Assembly (NCBI GenBank): GCA_001695595.3 | Contig: MBPM02000015.1 | Location: 248,001-312,000 of the forward strand | From: Plasmopara viticola | Taxonomy: Eukaryota; Oomycota; Peronosporomycetes; Peronosporales; Peronosporaceae | DNA length: 64,000 nt | Direction of reading: 5' to 3' | Part shown: one piece after another, positions 25,919 through 36,591 of the stretch | How the letters are laid out: the number at the start of each line of letters is the position of its first letter | Numbering within the stretch: position 1 is the first letter of the stretch | The notes under the pieces: model-generated | Told to the model about the DNA's origin: nothing | Database searches by the model: none | The model's input: the letters and a program-made list of their open reading frames with translations, nothing else | Made by a program: the position numbers and the translations under genes

Positions 25919-26620
25919 ATGGGCAATGCGCTGGGCACGAAGAAGACATTAAAGGAGCAGCTGCGCGAGAATAAACGTGAGATTAATCGCGCTGTACGGA
26001 AGCTGGACCGCGAGCGCACCAATCTACAGTTACAGGAAAAAAAGCTGGTTATCGAGATCAAGAAAATGGCCAAGCAGGGTCAGATTGCTAGTGTTAAAAT
26101 AATGGCGAAGGACCTAGTGCGCACGCGCCAGCACATTACCAAGTTTTATACCATGCGCTCACAGCTGCAGGCGGTGTCTCTGCGCCTCGAGACCGCTCAA
26201 TCAGCTGAGGCCATGACGTCGGCGCTACAAGGCACGACGACAGCAATGAAGGCCATGGCATCCACTATGAACTTGCCGCGACTCAACCAAATTATGATGG
26301 AGTACACAAAGGAAAGCGAGAAGATGGAAATGACTCAAGAGATGATAGGCGACACCATCGATGACGTTATGGACGCCGATCACGACGAAGAGGAGGAAGA
26401 TAAGATTGTGGGACAGGTTTTGGATGAGATAGGCATCGACATGACTGGAGCCGTGCCTGAGGCTCCGACTACCAATGCAGCACCCTCTGAAGCAGTACCA
26501 CAAACGGTTCCGGCCGCAGTGCTACCGCAAGCTGCCCCTGTGGCAGCTGAAGGAGGCGACACGACAGATTCAGCTATCAGCGACCTCGAGGCGCGGCTGA
26601 ATAATCTACGACGGTCGTAA
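25919..26620 (+). CDS. CHMP2: ESCRT-III subunit, CHMP2/Vps2 type
   Basis: The product is a 233-residue Snf7-family protein closest in pattern to CHMP2A/Vps2. It is a late ESCRT-III subunit that polymerises at endosomal and other membranes and recruits the AAA ATPase Vps4 for membrane scission. Residues 1-140 are the basic, helical, coiled-coil core (LRENKREINRAVRKLDRER, IKKMAKQGQ, IMAKDLVRTR). An acidic stretch, DADHDEEEED, follows at 152-161, then an Ala/Pro-rich linker. The C-terminal DLEARLNNLRR (222-232) is a MIM1 motif that binds the Vps4 MIT domain. I chose the ATG at 25919 rather than the in-frame codon at 25886 because MGN matches family N-termini. Gly2 also allows N-myristoylation. 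There is no intron. It converges on the MOB4-like gene, 217 bp away. Confidence 0.95.
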   Translation: MGNALGTKKTLKEQLRENKREINRAVRKLDRERTNLQLQEKKLVIEIKKMAKQGQIASVKIMAKDLVRTRQHITKFYTMRSQLQAVSLRLETAQSAEAMTSALQGTTTAMKAMASTMNLPRLNQIMMEYTKESEKMEMTQEMIGDTIDDVMDADHDEEEEDKIVGQVLDEIGIDMTGAVPEAPTTNAAPSEAVPQTVPAAVLPQAAPVAAEGGDTTDSAISDLEARLNNLRRS

Positions 26621-26837
26621 GAAGCATGTGGGAGAGCTATTCACGCAGCGAAGTCTGGCTCGGAGAGAAAAAGGTAAAGAATATGTGTTATGTGCTCACA
26701 TATAGTGTTTGACTAGGATTAAGCGGAGGGAATGAGTGACTCTGGCCTTCTTTACTTCAGACTAGATCACTGGTGACACTTTTGCGAGAAAAGAAAACAA
26801 AGTCAGTTTATTAGAATGTAGCTGCCAGCTATTTGCT

Positions 26838-27473
26838 TTAGCCGATGTCGGGAATGATGAGCAAACTCTTGGGAATAAGACAGAAGTGAAGTGCGAAGTA
26901 GACAAATCGATGGCATAAATATGACTTGTCCTCAAACTCTTGAAATACCTCTGGGTGATGGAAGTAAGTGTGTGAAAAGATGCGGTACAAGCGACGCGAA
27001 ACTGACTGAAAGTACTGCGTGGCGTTAGAGCTGATGCTCACACGTGAAGGGAAAACGCGACTGCTGGTAAGCAGCGTGTTGACATTGTCCATAGTGTGGA
27101 CTATGTATTCGAAGGCGCAGCACTCTTTAGGTGCCTTGTGGGCTGCACACAGAAACACCCAGTCGTCCGTGGCCTTCATCACGGGACATGATTCGCGAGT
27201 GCAATTTCCATCTAGCCGTGCCACAAGAACGTTGAGTTCCTTCATCACTTGGCGCAAATGCTCGTACTGCCACAGGTACGTGTCCTTGTCATCGGGCACG
27301 TCGTAGATTAGAGACAGCGCGGTCGGGTCCGCGCGGACCTGACGCTGAATCTGCTGCTCCACCTCAAAAGCACCACCAACATCAGCTCCACGCCCGCCTG
27401 AAGCCTCCTCCCAGCTGAAAAACTCTTCGTTGCGGCTACCAGGAAGATTTTTCCCCACCACAAGCGTCGTCAT
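26838..27473 (-). CDS. MOB4: MOB4/phocein-like MOB family protein
   Basis: The product is a 211-residue MOB-family adaptor. The closest pattern is MOB4/phocein, a component of STRIPAK (PP2A-striatin) complexes that control kinase signalling and membrane traffic; other MOB proteins activate NDR/LATS kinases. The core begins near residue 65 with TYLWQYEHLRQVMKELN. WVFLCAAHKAPKECCAFEYI and RRLYRIFSHTYFHHPEVF follow, and FLCHRF-like SYLCHRF lies near the end. The structural zinc site is present: Cys91, Cys96, His168 and His173. The first 60 residues are a variable, Gly-rich head. The single exon starts at 27473 and diverges from the CLK-like kinase gene 204 bp away. The phocein subtype rests on CAAHK and CHRF wording and would need a tree. 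Confidence 0.92.
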   Translation of the reverse strand: MTTLVVGKNLPGSRNEEFFSWEEASGGRGADVGGAFEVEQQIQRQVRADPTALSLIYDVPDDKDTYLWQYEHLRQVMKELNVLVARLDGNCTRESCPVMKATDDWVFLCAAHKAPKECCAFEYIVHTMDNVNTLLTSSRVFPSRVSISSNATQYFQSVSRRLYRIFSHTYFHHPEVFQEFEDKSYLCHRFVYFALHFCLIPKSLLIIPDIG

Positions 27474-27677
27474 CTTTGCCGTTCGCGCTGGTTTACGTGT
27501 GACGTTACACCACAGGCTGCCAGTGTAAATTTCACGTTACGTTACATCCCCATGATGACCTTATTGCTTTTTTTTAATACAATTTCAAGCTAGTATGAAT
27601 GTTGCTCGAACGATTTCCCTTTTTTAGAAGTGCACAAGAGAAAACCCCAGTTGTGTTCCCACCGCCACTTAGGGTCG
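27474..27677. promoter_or_regulatory. Shared divergent promoter, MOB4-like and CLK-like genes
   Basis: Only 204 bp separate the two start codons. Toward the MOB4-like gene, the minus strand reads AAATTTAC at 27525-27532, a full match to the oomycete flanking promoter region MAWTTTNC about 52-60 bases before the ATG. CGTTAC occurs three times close by (about 27512-27546), possibly a binding-site cluster. Toward the kinase gene I see pyrimidine-rich sequence but no good initiator. Confidence 0.55.
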
Positions 27678-29609
27678 ATGGAGCGGCGGCACCGCACGGA
27701 CGACGATGATACTCGGCGCCGCCGCAGTCAAAGCTCCAGTCCCGTATCTTCTCGTCTGCGCTACCATCTGCGCAGACGCCACGCGAGAACGTCCCCGGCG
27801 CCTAAGATTTCGCACCGACGTCGGCGCCGAACCACCAAGGGCTCCGACGAGAATGGAAAGCGCAGCCGAGGTCGCAGCCGATTGCACCGCGGCAGTCGCT
27901 CTTCAAGACGAAAAACAAGTGCGGCCTTGTATACAATCACTTAACATTTGCACCTTACTAAATTTGGCTGTGGTATATCAGACTCGAGAGAACCGCGATC
28001 TAGATCTCGATCCAGGTCTCGATCCAGGTCTCGATCTCGATCCCGATCCCTTTCTCGATCTGGATCCCGATCTAGATTTGGAAGCCGAAGGCGAAGAAAG
28101 TCGACCACTCGTTCCTGCACTGCGCCCAGTAGTGGCCACCGTCGCCGTAAACGGTGCGTGCACTGTCATTTTGCTATAGTGACGCACTAAATTTGATCAA
28201 TTAAAAAAAAATGCTTTAGACACAGTGATCGAAAGCGGTCAAATCGCGATGGGAGTCAAAAGCACCGGCGGTGCAGTAGTTCTAAGAAGGATTACACTGA
28301 TCGTCGCCGTGCGTCGCGTGGTAAGAAGAAGCGGCGGCATTTGCAGCGGCGCAGTTCGTACTACGATCGGGAATTACCGCCACCCGCGCAACCGCAGAGG
28401 GATGGGAGTGAGGACAGTGTGGCTCATGACGACACGGTGGGCAGTTACAGTGGTAAACCTGGGGAGTACATAGCCAACCGGTACAAGATCATTCGCGAGG
28501 CAGGTTTGGGCACGTTCGGACGCGTGCTTGAGTGCTTAGACAAGCAGCGCAACATTGTGGTGGCCATTAAGGTGGTACGCAAGGTGGACAAGTATACTGA
28601 GTCGGCCAAGATTGAGGCCGCGATATTGCAGGACGTGAATGACAAAGACAAGAACAATGAGTCGCTTTGTGTGCGTATGTACAAGTGGTTAGAGTATAAG
28701 GGCCACGTGTGCATGGTGTTCGAGCGACTTGGCTGCTCATTGTATGACTATTTGAAAAATCACGACTACAAGCCTTTCCCGCTACACTGCATTCGCGCCT
28801 ATGCTTGGCAACTTTTGACGTCGCTCGAGTTTATTCACAGTATCCGACTCATTCACACAGATCTTAAGCCCGAAAACATTTTGCTGGTGGACGATGAAGA
28901 GGAAAGACGTTCGTGTGATTCTTCTTCGCCGTCATCTACATCGTCCTATGGGTCTCTAAACGGATCAGGTGGGTGCGAAAATTGGTCGAACGGACGACAG
29001 TGGAAGAAATGCGATCGCGGCTTGTCGGATATGGACGCTGGGCGACCGTCATTGCGCCCTCCAGCGAGTAATGCGGTCAAGCTTATCGATTTTGGTGGCG
29101 CCACGTACGATGACGAGTCTAAAAGCTCTATCATTAACACTCGCCAGTACCGCTCACCTGAGGTTATTCTTGGACTCGGCTGGAGTTATCCGTCGGATAT
29201 TTGGTCGGCCGGATGTATCATTGCAGAACTTTACTTGGGTGAATTACTGTTTGCCACTCATGAGAATATGGAGCATCTCGCTTTGATTGAGCATTGTATT
29301 AGCCCTCTTCCTGTAAAAATGGCGACTCAAGCATCCAAGAATTCGGCTTCAGCTAGCTTTTTCCATCGCGGGCGACTGAATTGGCCAGCTGGTTCGTCGA
29401 GCGATGAAAGCGTGGACCACGTGCGTAGAATGCGATCGCTTGCAGACTTGATCTCCCCCGAGGACGCGAAGAGTGGTTTGTTGGAGCTGTTGCAACTCAT
29501 GCTTGTGTTGGATCCGGAGAAACGGGTGACAGCCAAGGAGGCTCTTAATACGCCATTCTTTGATGACTTCTCGTATCGCGACATTGTCAGAAGTGGTCAC
29601 AGTAGTTAA
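27678..29609 (+). CDS. CLK/LAMMER-type SR-protein kinase with RS head
   Basis: With three exons (27678-27918, 27982-28153, 28226-29609) this gives a 598-residue dual-specificity kinase of the CLK/LAMMER group, which phosphorylates SR splicing factors in the nucleus. Residues 1-175 are Arg/Ser-rich, with a run of about ten RS dipeptides in exon 2. That is typical of CLK N-termini for nuclear-speckle targeting. Kinase motifs are GLGTFG (231-236), VAIKVV (Lys253), IHTDLKPEN (Asp350), IDFGGA (Asp426), NTRQYRSPEV, and DPEKRVTAKEAL near the end. The signature helix reads EHLALIEHC (487-495) instead of EHLAMMER. About 60 residues of Ser/Gly-rich, charged sequence (360-421) separate the catalytic loop from DFG, longer than usual for CLKs. 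It diverges from the MOB4-like gene. Confidence 0.92.
27919..27981 (+). other. Intron 1 of the CLK-like kinase gene
   Basis: This is a 63-nt phase-1 intron with donor GTGCGG, acceptor TATCAG, and a CTTACTAA branch-like sequence upstream. Removing it joins the Arg-rich exon 1 (SRSSRRKT) to SREPRSRS with an Asn codon at the junction and keeps the frame. Without removal, a stop follows at 27942. Confidence 0.8.
28154..28225 (+). other. Intron 2 of the CLK-like kinase gene
   Basis: This is a 72-nt phase-2 intron with donor GTGCGT. Two acceptors six bases apart (AG at 28218-28219 and 28224-28225) both keep the frame. The downstream one gives RDRKRSNRDG at the junction; the upstream one adds two residues (RHSDRKRS). 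Both isoforms may exist. Confidence 0.78.
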
Positions 29610-32354
29610 ATGTGGGGTGACCACTCAACGCTTAGTAGCAGGTAGAAGATTGGAGGGGAGAAAATTTAGGTATGAGGTAAAGCTATAGAGGAGCTGGATG
29701 ACCGCTGTAAGGATTCCGCATGTGATTTTTCTATTATCTTGTGAGCTTTAATCATTTCGTATCGGTCGTAATGCTTAGCCTTCATGCTAAAAATTCTATA
29801 CATTCTGATTAAAAAAAGGCTATGCCATTTTTTATTAACAGCTTGCATACTGAGATACCAAGTCCCTTCCTAAATCGCAAATAGTTGCTTATAAGGAATT
29901 GTTGGTAAATCGAAGGATCCAACTGCACTAATATCCACACGACAATCCCCGTAAGATTAAAAAAGTGGACAGCCATTAACTAGAAAATCGTGTATTGTCG
30001 TGCACGCCTCCTCCTTATAAGGTGCAGTACTAGCTGCACTTGTAGTCAACCAGTGCTTTTCCGTGCTTAAGTGCGTCACGGCATCCAAATTTCATGACCA
30101 GATTTTCTGCATTAGATATTTGGCAGCAAAACCTTCAGTCGGGCGCAATTTGTAGAAGCTGGATCAGTTAAAATGCACTTTTAAAGGTTCTCTTCTCGAA
30201 CAAGGAAGTACTGAAATTGCTATGATTACAAATGTTCGGGTGTGCGCGGCTCTTGCCTGGTAGGCCGGCTTAAAAGATGAGCACTCAATTGTCAAATCAC
30301 TTAACAAGGATAGTCGAGAGCTGCTTTTCTTCATGCAAGCTTTGAGTTTTGCTAGCAAACAAGGCCTGCGCGATACATAAAAACAAACAATCATAAGCCT
30401 GAGGATTTGACCGGCTTGTTTTATTTAAGCTTAGCTCCTGAGCAAGTCTAAATATGTTCCGTGGACGGCCTCAAGGAATGTTCGCCTTTGCATTTAGCTT
30501 TATGGGGTGCAGGCAGCAACGATGAAAGAGACCAACAAAATCGCTCATCTTTGAAAATTCAGCCGCAGACATACTTGCTTCTTCGGAGCTCCGTGCATGG
30601 ATAGTTTCTTTTCCTACGGGACGCCGATAATTTACGTCCCTGGCCTGATTTTATCTTAAAAGATCTAAGCAATGCCGATAGCAGCAACAACCGCTGTTTT
30701 GGCTGTAGTAACCATGTACACATGATCCCTGCCTGTCCTAAAAGGTTCGACAAGGTGGACCTTTGTCTTACTAAAGAACTTGAAGGGTCGCTAGCATAAA
30801 CCGCGCCTTCAGAGCAGATTTAAAAATGCTGGTCACAATAGGGTCGGGCGCCCAAGTGGAGAAAATTGAGTCCGCACGATGTGTGTTGTTGAGCTGCTAG
30901 ATGGACACACACTACAGTGTTTGAGGTATAGAACCCATTTAGAGTCTCGGTAGACTCTTGCTGATACCCTGTCAAACAGTTGCATTAGTCGAGAATAGAT
31001 CGACTGATGCTTAATAATAGAAGACTAGAAACAAGTCAGATTTGGTTTTACTGGCTCATGAGACAGCTATAAATGTCGAAATAGACGTGGCTGTGAATTT
31101 TGACGATTTTGCCAGCATGGAGTAATTTTTTGTCTTTAATATGGACATGTATTCGACGTTAGATGAAGGCACTACCAGAGTTGTCAGGTCTACTAAAGCT
31201 CTAAGAAGTTGGAAGTACTAAGTTCTTGGCTAAATCTAAAGCCGCAATTAATTGATAAACAGAGTTTCGTGAAATAAGACCCTTTTTTAGGCTATAAGTC
31301 CATCCTTTGTTTGTGACGAAGGCGTCTTGGTTTAGTCTTACAGGCATCCTATGCTTCAATTATTATGAGAAATTGAAAGGCCCGATGCCAATTTTTACAC
31401 CAATAAAATGTCCGGGGCCCCAAAAGTAAATCCTCCACCGTTTAGAAGATAAGGAGCAAGATTGACCTCGTGCCAGGCACGAAGTGACATGTCTTCAGGC
31501 AATGACTACAATCACAGGAGCAATGTGTGCTCATACATATCTTATTCACTTTAACTACAAAGAATGGCATGGTGCGTTGTTTGATATGTCCGCACTCTAA
31601 GTAGCCGAGAAACAAATAAAAATGCCAAAGATCCTATAATTGTCATAAGCTGAACGACTCCACTTGCATGATCACCTTCTTTAGAGACGTAGTACGTATT
31701 TTTTTACATCGCGGGATGTCCAGTGCTCTGAATTTGGTAAATAGCTACTATAAAATTCGATTGAGCGCAGAAACCAAAATCCTACGACCACCTGAGCTTT
31801 TGTGAAGTGGCAACACCTGATAGCCGCGGAGGCCCTTCACGTGGAGTTGAAGGTCGATAGCAAAGCCTTAAAGCGCTCCATGCTCTTAATTACAAATCGA
31901 AATGTTAAGTGCTGGAGGTTGCGATACCCGTGGAGAGCATGGTCTGTTCTCTTCAACTCCGAAGCACAATGCTAATATGTTCGACGTTCCTCTGCTAGAG
32001 GAAGTCCGCAACGAGATGAGGCCTTACGAGCAAACCAAGCTATTGTATCAAGAAGTTAAGTTGATCTTGACATATAGGTTCTGGACTTTGAGCCTTGTGA
32101 ATCTACCTCCTTCTGGTATGACACGGTGGAAGCGCCATGAACTTTTAGCAAAGTGAAGGTCGAAGACCTTGGTTACCACCCGCTTTCCTTCTAGTGGAGC
32201 TTCGGTGACTTAAATATTTATCTTTGTATGAAAGAAGAAGTTCACAGCTACTGTGCCAAGTCGGTAAGCGTGCTGGCCGAAAACAAAACACTGATTGTGG
32301 TAAGCAAAGCATGAAGCACATGCCGAATTTTTTTAGCATTCCATAAGGACTTAG
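29610..32354. other. Gene-poor stretch
   Basis: Nothing recognisable is seen downstream of the kinase gene. A plus-strand frame at 31902-32156 (84 codons) and open runs just before it have ordinary amino acid composition but no motif. The segment 31430-31560 shares short diverged blocks (CGAAGT-A-ATGTC, CAATG, GAGCAATGT) with 59570-59620, suggesting an old dispersed repeat. Confidence 0.45.
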
Positions 32355-33320
32355 GTATTGATCCACGCGCAGTAATACAACCTCGTCCATTCTACTTTCA
32401 TCAAAGCCAATTAAGGCACCGATTGCATACATCGTCTGGTTTGCTTTTAAACATTGCTCTATTGTCTACTTACCACACCATGCGCTGTGATTTAACCTTA
32501 CATATTCTACTTTCGACCGTGTCACTCGTGCAATACAGCAGTGAAATGTGCCAATCTGCACGTAGTGATATGGCCTCGCCCTTTCTTTTTAGATTATGTT
32601 TCTGATCACAGGCTGCGAGAACAGTGTCTGATGAGTACCGCTCAGGGTTTTCTTGCCACTTCACGCACAGTGATATAGCCTTGCCTATTTTACATTTGAT
32701 AGAAGCCAATCCGGTTCCTTGTGACATTTAGCGAGTACAACGTCGTACGAGCAATTATTAGTGGCGACCACGCGCAGTGATAGGGCCTCGTCTATTCTTC
32801 GTTTGTCATAGTTAGACATATCACTCATGAGTGCAGTTACCCATCATGCCACTTCAAACGTGGTGACAGGGTTTTGACCACTCTACTTTTTATCATGGCC
32901 AGCCGTTTTATTCATGACTTGTAGTGAAAGCAGTGTCCAACAAAAAGTTCGAGTGGTTTACTTGTCACTCCACTCACAACGATATCGATTTGCAAAATTT
33001 ACTTTTAATAAAAGCGTAATATGTAACCGATGTCAAGACGTAATTTAGCTTACGCAAACTATTTTACGTTTTCTTTCACTCTACGCTTATGTATATGGTC
33101 GTGATAATTTTGCTCTTTACTAGAACGGATTATGTCATCAAGACATTGCTGCGATTTTTCTGGCTTCTGCGCATTACACTGTGAATTACTTGCCACACCA
33201 CGCACTGTCATATAGGCTTGCCTATTCTGCTTTCGATTTTAGCCCAGCATATTACTCGTGAGATGCAACGAGTGCAGTATCTACAACGCCCACCATGCCA
33301 CATTACGCGACGTTTTAGCG
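32355..33320. repeat. Degenerate tandem satellite, about 105-bp period
   Basis: At least eight diverged units follow a common pattern: (TTGCCACnnCACGC)-GCAGTGATA-nGGCCTTGCCTATTCTACTTT. They start near 32361, 32470, 32552, 32654, 32764, 32849, 32969 and 33190, with a fragment at 33292. Spacing is mostly 80-120 bases, plus one gap of about 220 that may hide a lost unit. Many units also carry an ACTCGTGAGTGCA-like stretch before the core. Unit-to-unit identity is low, so this is an old array. Frames inside it are chance. Confidence 0.75.
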
Positions 33321-36300
33321 TTACGCTTGACGTAGAAAATTAATAAACTAAAGGTAATTTATGCAACATTTGTTCAGAACACCCTGTCAAACATTTAAGT
33401 ATGCAAGGTAGTGTTCATCGTATACTCCTTAATTTATTCATGTGCAATTTGCATCCAACATACTTTTAAATGCGACAAGATTACACAGCACCTTGCACAG
33501 ATGAGACAAAGCATACGACATTCTGGTCATCAGTTCATCGATGTCAACCGTCGTACGGATATTGACGTGTACAATGGACTGCTATTAAAAGTTGATACAG
33601 GCTTGAGCTGTATCTCATCGAAATCTCTCAGTATAAAAATCGGTGTGAACACTGATAGGACGCCTGTCGTGCACCAGGAGTCGCCAATCTTGAATGCCTG
33701 CTCTTTGAGAAGCCAACTCATAGCACAAAAGCCGGCTTTGCGTTATATTCTCCCCAACTAAAGCTTGGATTACGTCCAGTAGAAGAAGGGTGAGTGTTAT
33801 GCATTACTGATTGACATTCACACGAAATGAGGGATGCGATTGCCTTCGCCGAAGATAAATACAGGTTATTCACAAAAAACATGAAAGGCGAAGTTTATAT
33901 GTATATAAAAGAAAATAATTTACAACTAGGTGCGGTAAGGTTGATACTCATTTTCAAGATAAAACATCGATTTATCAGATCTGTCTTGACCCTGAAAAGG
34001 CACTACACCATCAAAGCCGATCACGAGGACATTTTTTCAAATGCATGCCAGGACCACCATTAGACTCATCTGAGCCTCAGAGTCCTAATGGTCGTGACAG
34101 CTCTTTGGTGCCGCATATATATGGGCTGGGTGCGTCAACGTAGTCACGGAAAGGTCGATGGTGTACGCCTTTACATGACGACATCGCGACGGATGGTGCC
34201 TATACAACCGCCGTATTGGCCACAAGGCTGACAGGCAGAACAAACATACGGCTATGCGCTAAAGCAACCAGTCGATCGTGGTAGACCTCGCGCCGAGGAC
34301 CACGGCAGTCAATTCGAATGTGAAGCAAAATGTTACACGGCCAACAAAATTCAATCCATTTTTGGGCGGCTTTTAGGGTCGCAATCATACGGAAGCAGCC
34401 ATAGTGATCACCAGTGCCAACCCTGAGAGCGATTGCAAGCGCGTAACATCGGTTGCACGAAAGCTGCTGATTCCCCAGAGAAGAAAGCTCAAGATCGAGG
34501 TTGGAGCTCCTTTCTCCAACGCTTCTTGCGAAGCCTGCAACACTTACACAGTATAATAGAAAGTGTCTTAAGAAGTGGCGCGGTATTTTCGCTGCGTAAA
34601 AAATGGAAGAAGCTGGACCGACTATGTTAGGACAATTCGGTGGCTCTTAAGATTCAGGAATAATTAAAATGTAAGTAGATCGCGTACTTATGGCTGCATG
34701 TTGGTGGAAGTGATCCTGCCGAAAATCAAGTCCTAGCACTATTATGTCGAAGGCGAGCCATCGTGTAGGTGAGTCAATCCCAATAAATTTGATGAGTGAA
34801 CTGTTTTTCAAGTTCATGGGCTAAAGCACGTTATTTTTTAATGTGAAAGGTGTTTGAGTGTAATACACTAAATGTTTCCAGGCTTTTGATTCAATTCGTG
34901 ATTGTGGCAGCACCAAAGGGTCCAAGCTACTCAAGTCTGGCGTTTACGACGCTGAGTGGAGTCCACAAAAGATTTTTGAATGGTGCTTCGAGCACGCAAT
35001 CAGCCTCCACAAGTCCGCACTAAAGCAATGACTTTTCTAAGCGTTTTCAAATACACGCCAAGAAAAAGTCGTGAAAAGCACTCATTTTGTGCGATAGAGG
35101 TGAGCGTACTTCTTGGCGCCATGACTTTTACAGGTCGACTAACATAAATCTTGAAGATTTTCTCTTCCTTGGCATGTCCATTGTTCAGACAGCAAGTGAT
35201 TCTCATAAAAAGCTTGACTTGCATCGCTCTCCGGCGGTGAAAAGGTCACACAACCGCTAATCCATTGCGTTGGTGACCTCGACCGACTGGACCTTCCTGA
35301 GAACGCAAAGGAAGTTGTCATATGTGTCTTTGTCTTCTTCTCCTGGTCTTCTATTTTGGTGACACTCATAAAAAAACACCCCACGTTGGGTGTTGTAATT
35401 TTTTTCTTTTGGGTCAGACTCACATTACCGGTACTTTAAAAACATGCCAGGCTGTCATGTCGATTTTTTTCTATCAGGTGGCTGTTTCCAGCCTCAGCAA
35501 GGAGAGGTACAAGCAATTGTTCGCCAGGGATACAAAACGCTTCTCATCAATTTTATCTTCCAAAGGTAGAGGTATTTGCCAAACACCAAGCAAGGGCGAG
35601 GGATAGATGTGCGTTCTCCGCCGCGACAGAGTGAGAAGATTAACTAGTTATATATACCTCGACGGCTCTTTATTAAGGAAGGCATTTTGGTTTAGCGTCC
35701 ACGGTCTAGGCGTACACTTTAATATTAGCGCAGCTTCTGTCAAGGCACAACCTTAGGCTCAAAGGCCGACTTTGGTGCGTATGCACCTTTTCGTAGCGAG
35801 ACCAATTTTATTAAACGTAGCTTGGTCAACGCTATTAAGTTCGAACAACTAGTCGTTTTCTTTGTCGCCCTTTTAGTGATTGTTATGACCAAACAAACTT
35901 TTCGTAATAAAGCCAAAGAGTAATGAACAACTCCCATTTCTCTTCCTCCGGACGTGATTCGAGCATTAGTGGAGGGGATAGAATGGGTCACAAAGCCGAG
36001 TTTAAAGCTGGCTGATCGTCAAAAGCGCCTTATAATAATGATGGCTCCTCGTAAATAACACACATATTGGTGTCAATACCAATTTGCTTTCGAAAGCATC
36101 TCAAGGGAAACCAAATTAATATGGTTTCTACTTTATTTGCAGGATTGATTTCAGTGCTTACAAAGATACACACGTAGGAATATAAAAGGTAAATATATAC
36201 TTTATCAGTCTTTGCACTACATACTATTGTGGACGTCGATCATCTTACGATCTGAAATGCTAAACGTTGCCTACTAGAAGATCATATACCTGCACGCTTC

Positions 36301-36412
36301 CTTTGTGTGTGACAAAAATCAAAAATGAAACGATTTGCACAAAAGTCACATCACTGCTGCCGGCCTGTTAAATTCATTGCTATGGAGTAAAATCTATCAC
36401 AAACAAAATTAC
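33321..36412. other. Gene-poor stretch
   Basis: The longest frame (33411-33761, plus, 116 codons) has no known domain. Part of it (33650-33695, containing ACTGATAGGACGCC) resembles 57373-57415 (ACTGATAGGGCGCT), so it is probably repeat-derived. Around 34100-34620 several Arg-rich open runs occur in different frames, possibly transposon debris. Nothing else is recognisable. Confidence 0.45.
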
Positions 36413-36591
36413 GTGGATACATATACTAGATTAAGTGCCGGCAAGTCTTGACTTGAAAAAAATCAATAACATAAAAGCAGGCTTACATTCGAGTATTGAT
36501 ATTCGAAAAAGTGGATACATATACTAGCCGGCAAGTCTTGACTTCAATAACATAAAAGCAGGCTTACATTCGAGTATTGATATTCGAAAAA
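36413..36591 (+). repeat. Recent tandem duplication with two small deletions
   Basis: Unit 1 (36413-36510, 98 nt) and unit 2 (36511-36591, 81 nt) both begin GTGGATACATATACTAG and end TTCGAAAAA. The units are identical by eye except that one lacks (or the other gained) two internal pieces of about 8 and 9 bases, ATTAAGTG and GAAAAAAAT. Near identity implies a recent event. Confidence 0.93.

Noticed and set aside
27669..28187. Antisense frames over the RS region of the kinase gene
   Set aside because: Arg/Ser repeats leave all frames open; the sense frame joins the kinase domain through proper introns, so the antisense frames are shadows.
32355..33320. CRISPR-like array
   Set aside because: Units are poorly conserved, spacing is irregular, the repeats are longer than CRISPR repeats, and the organism is a eukaryote.
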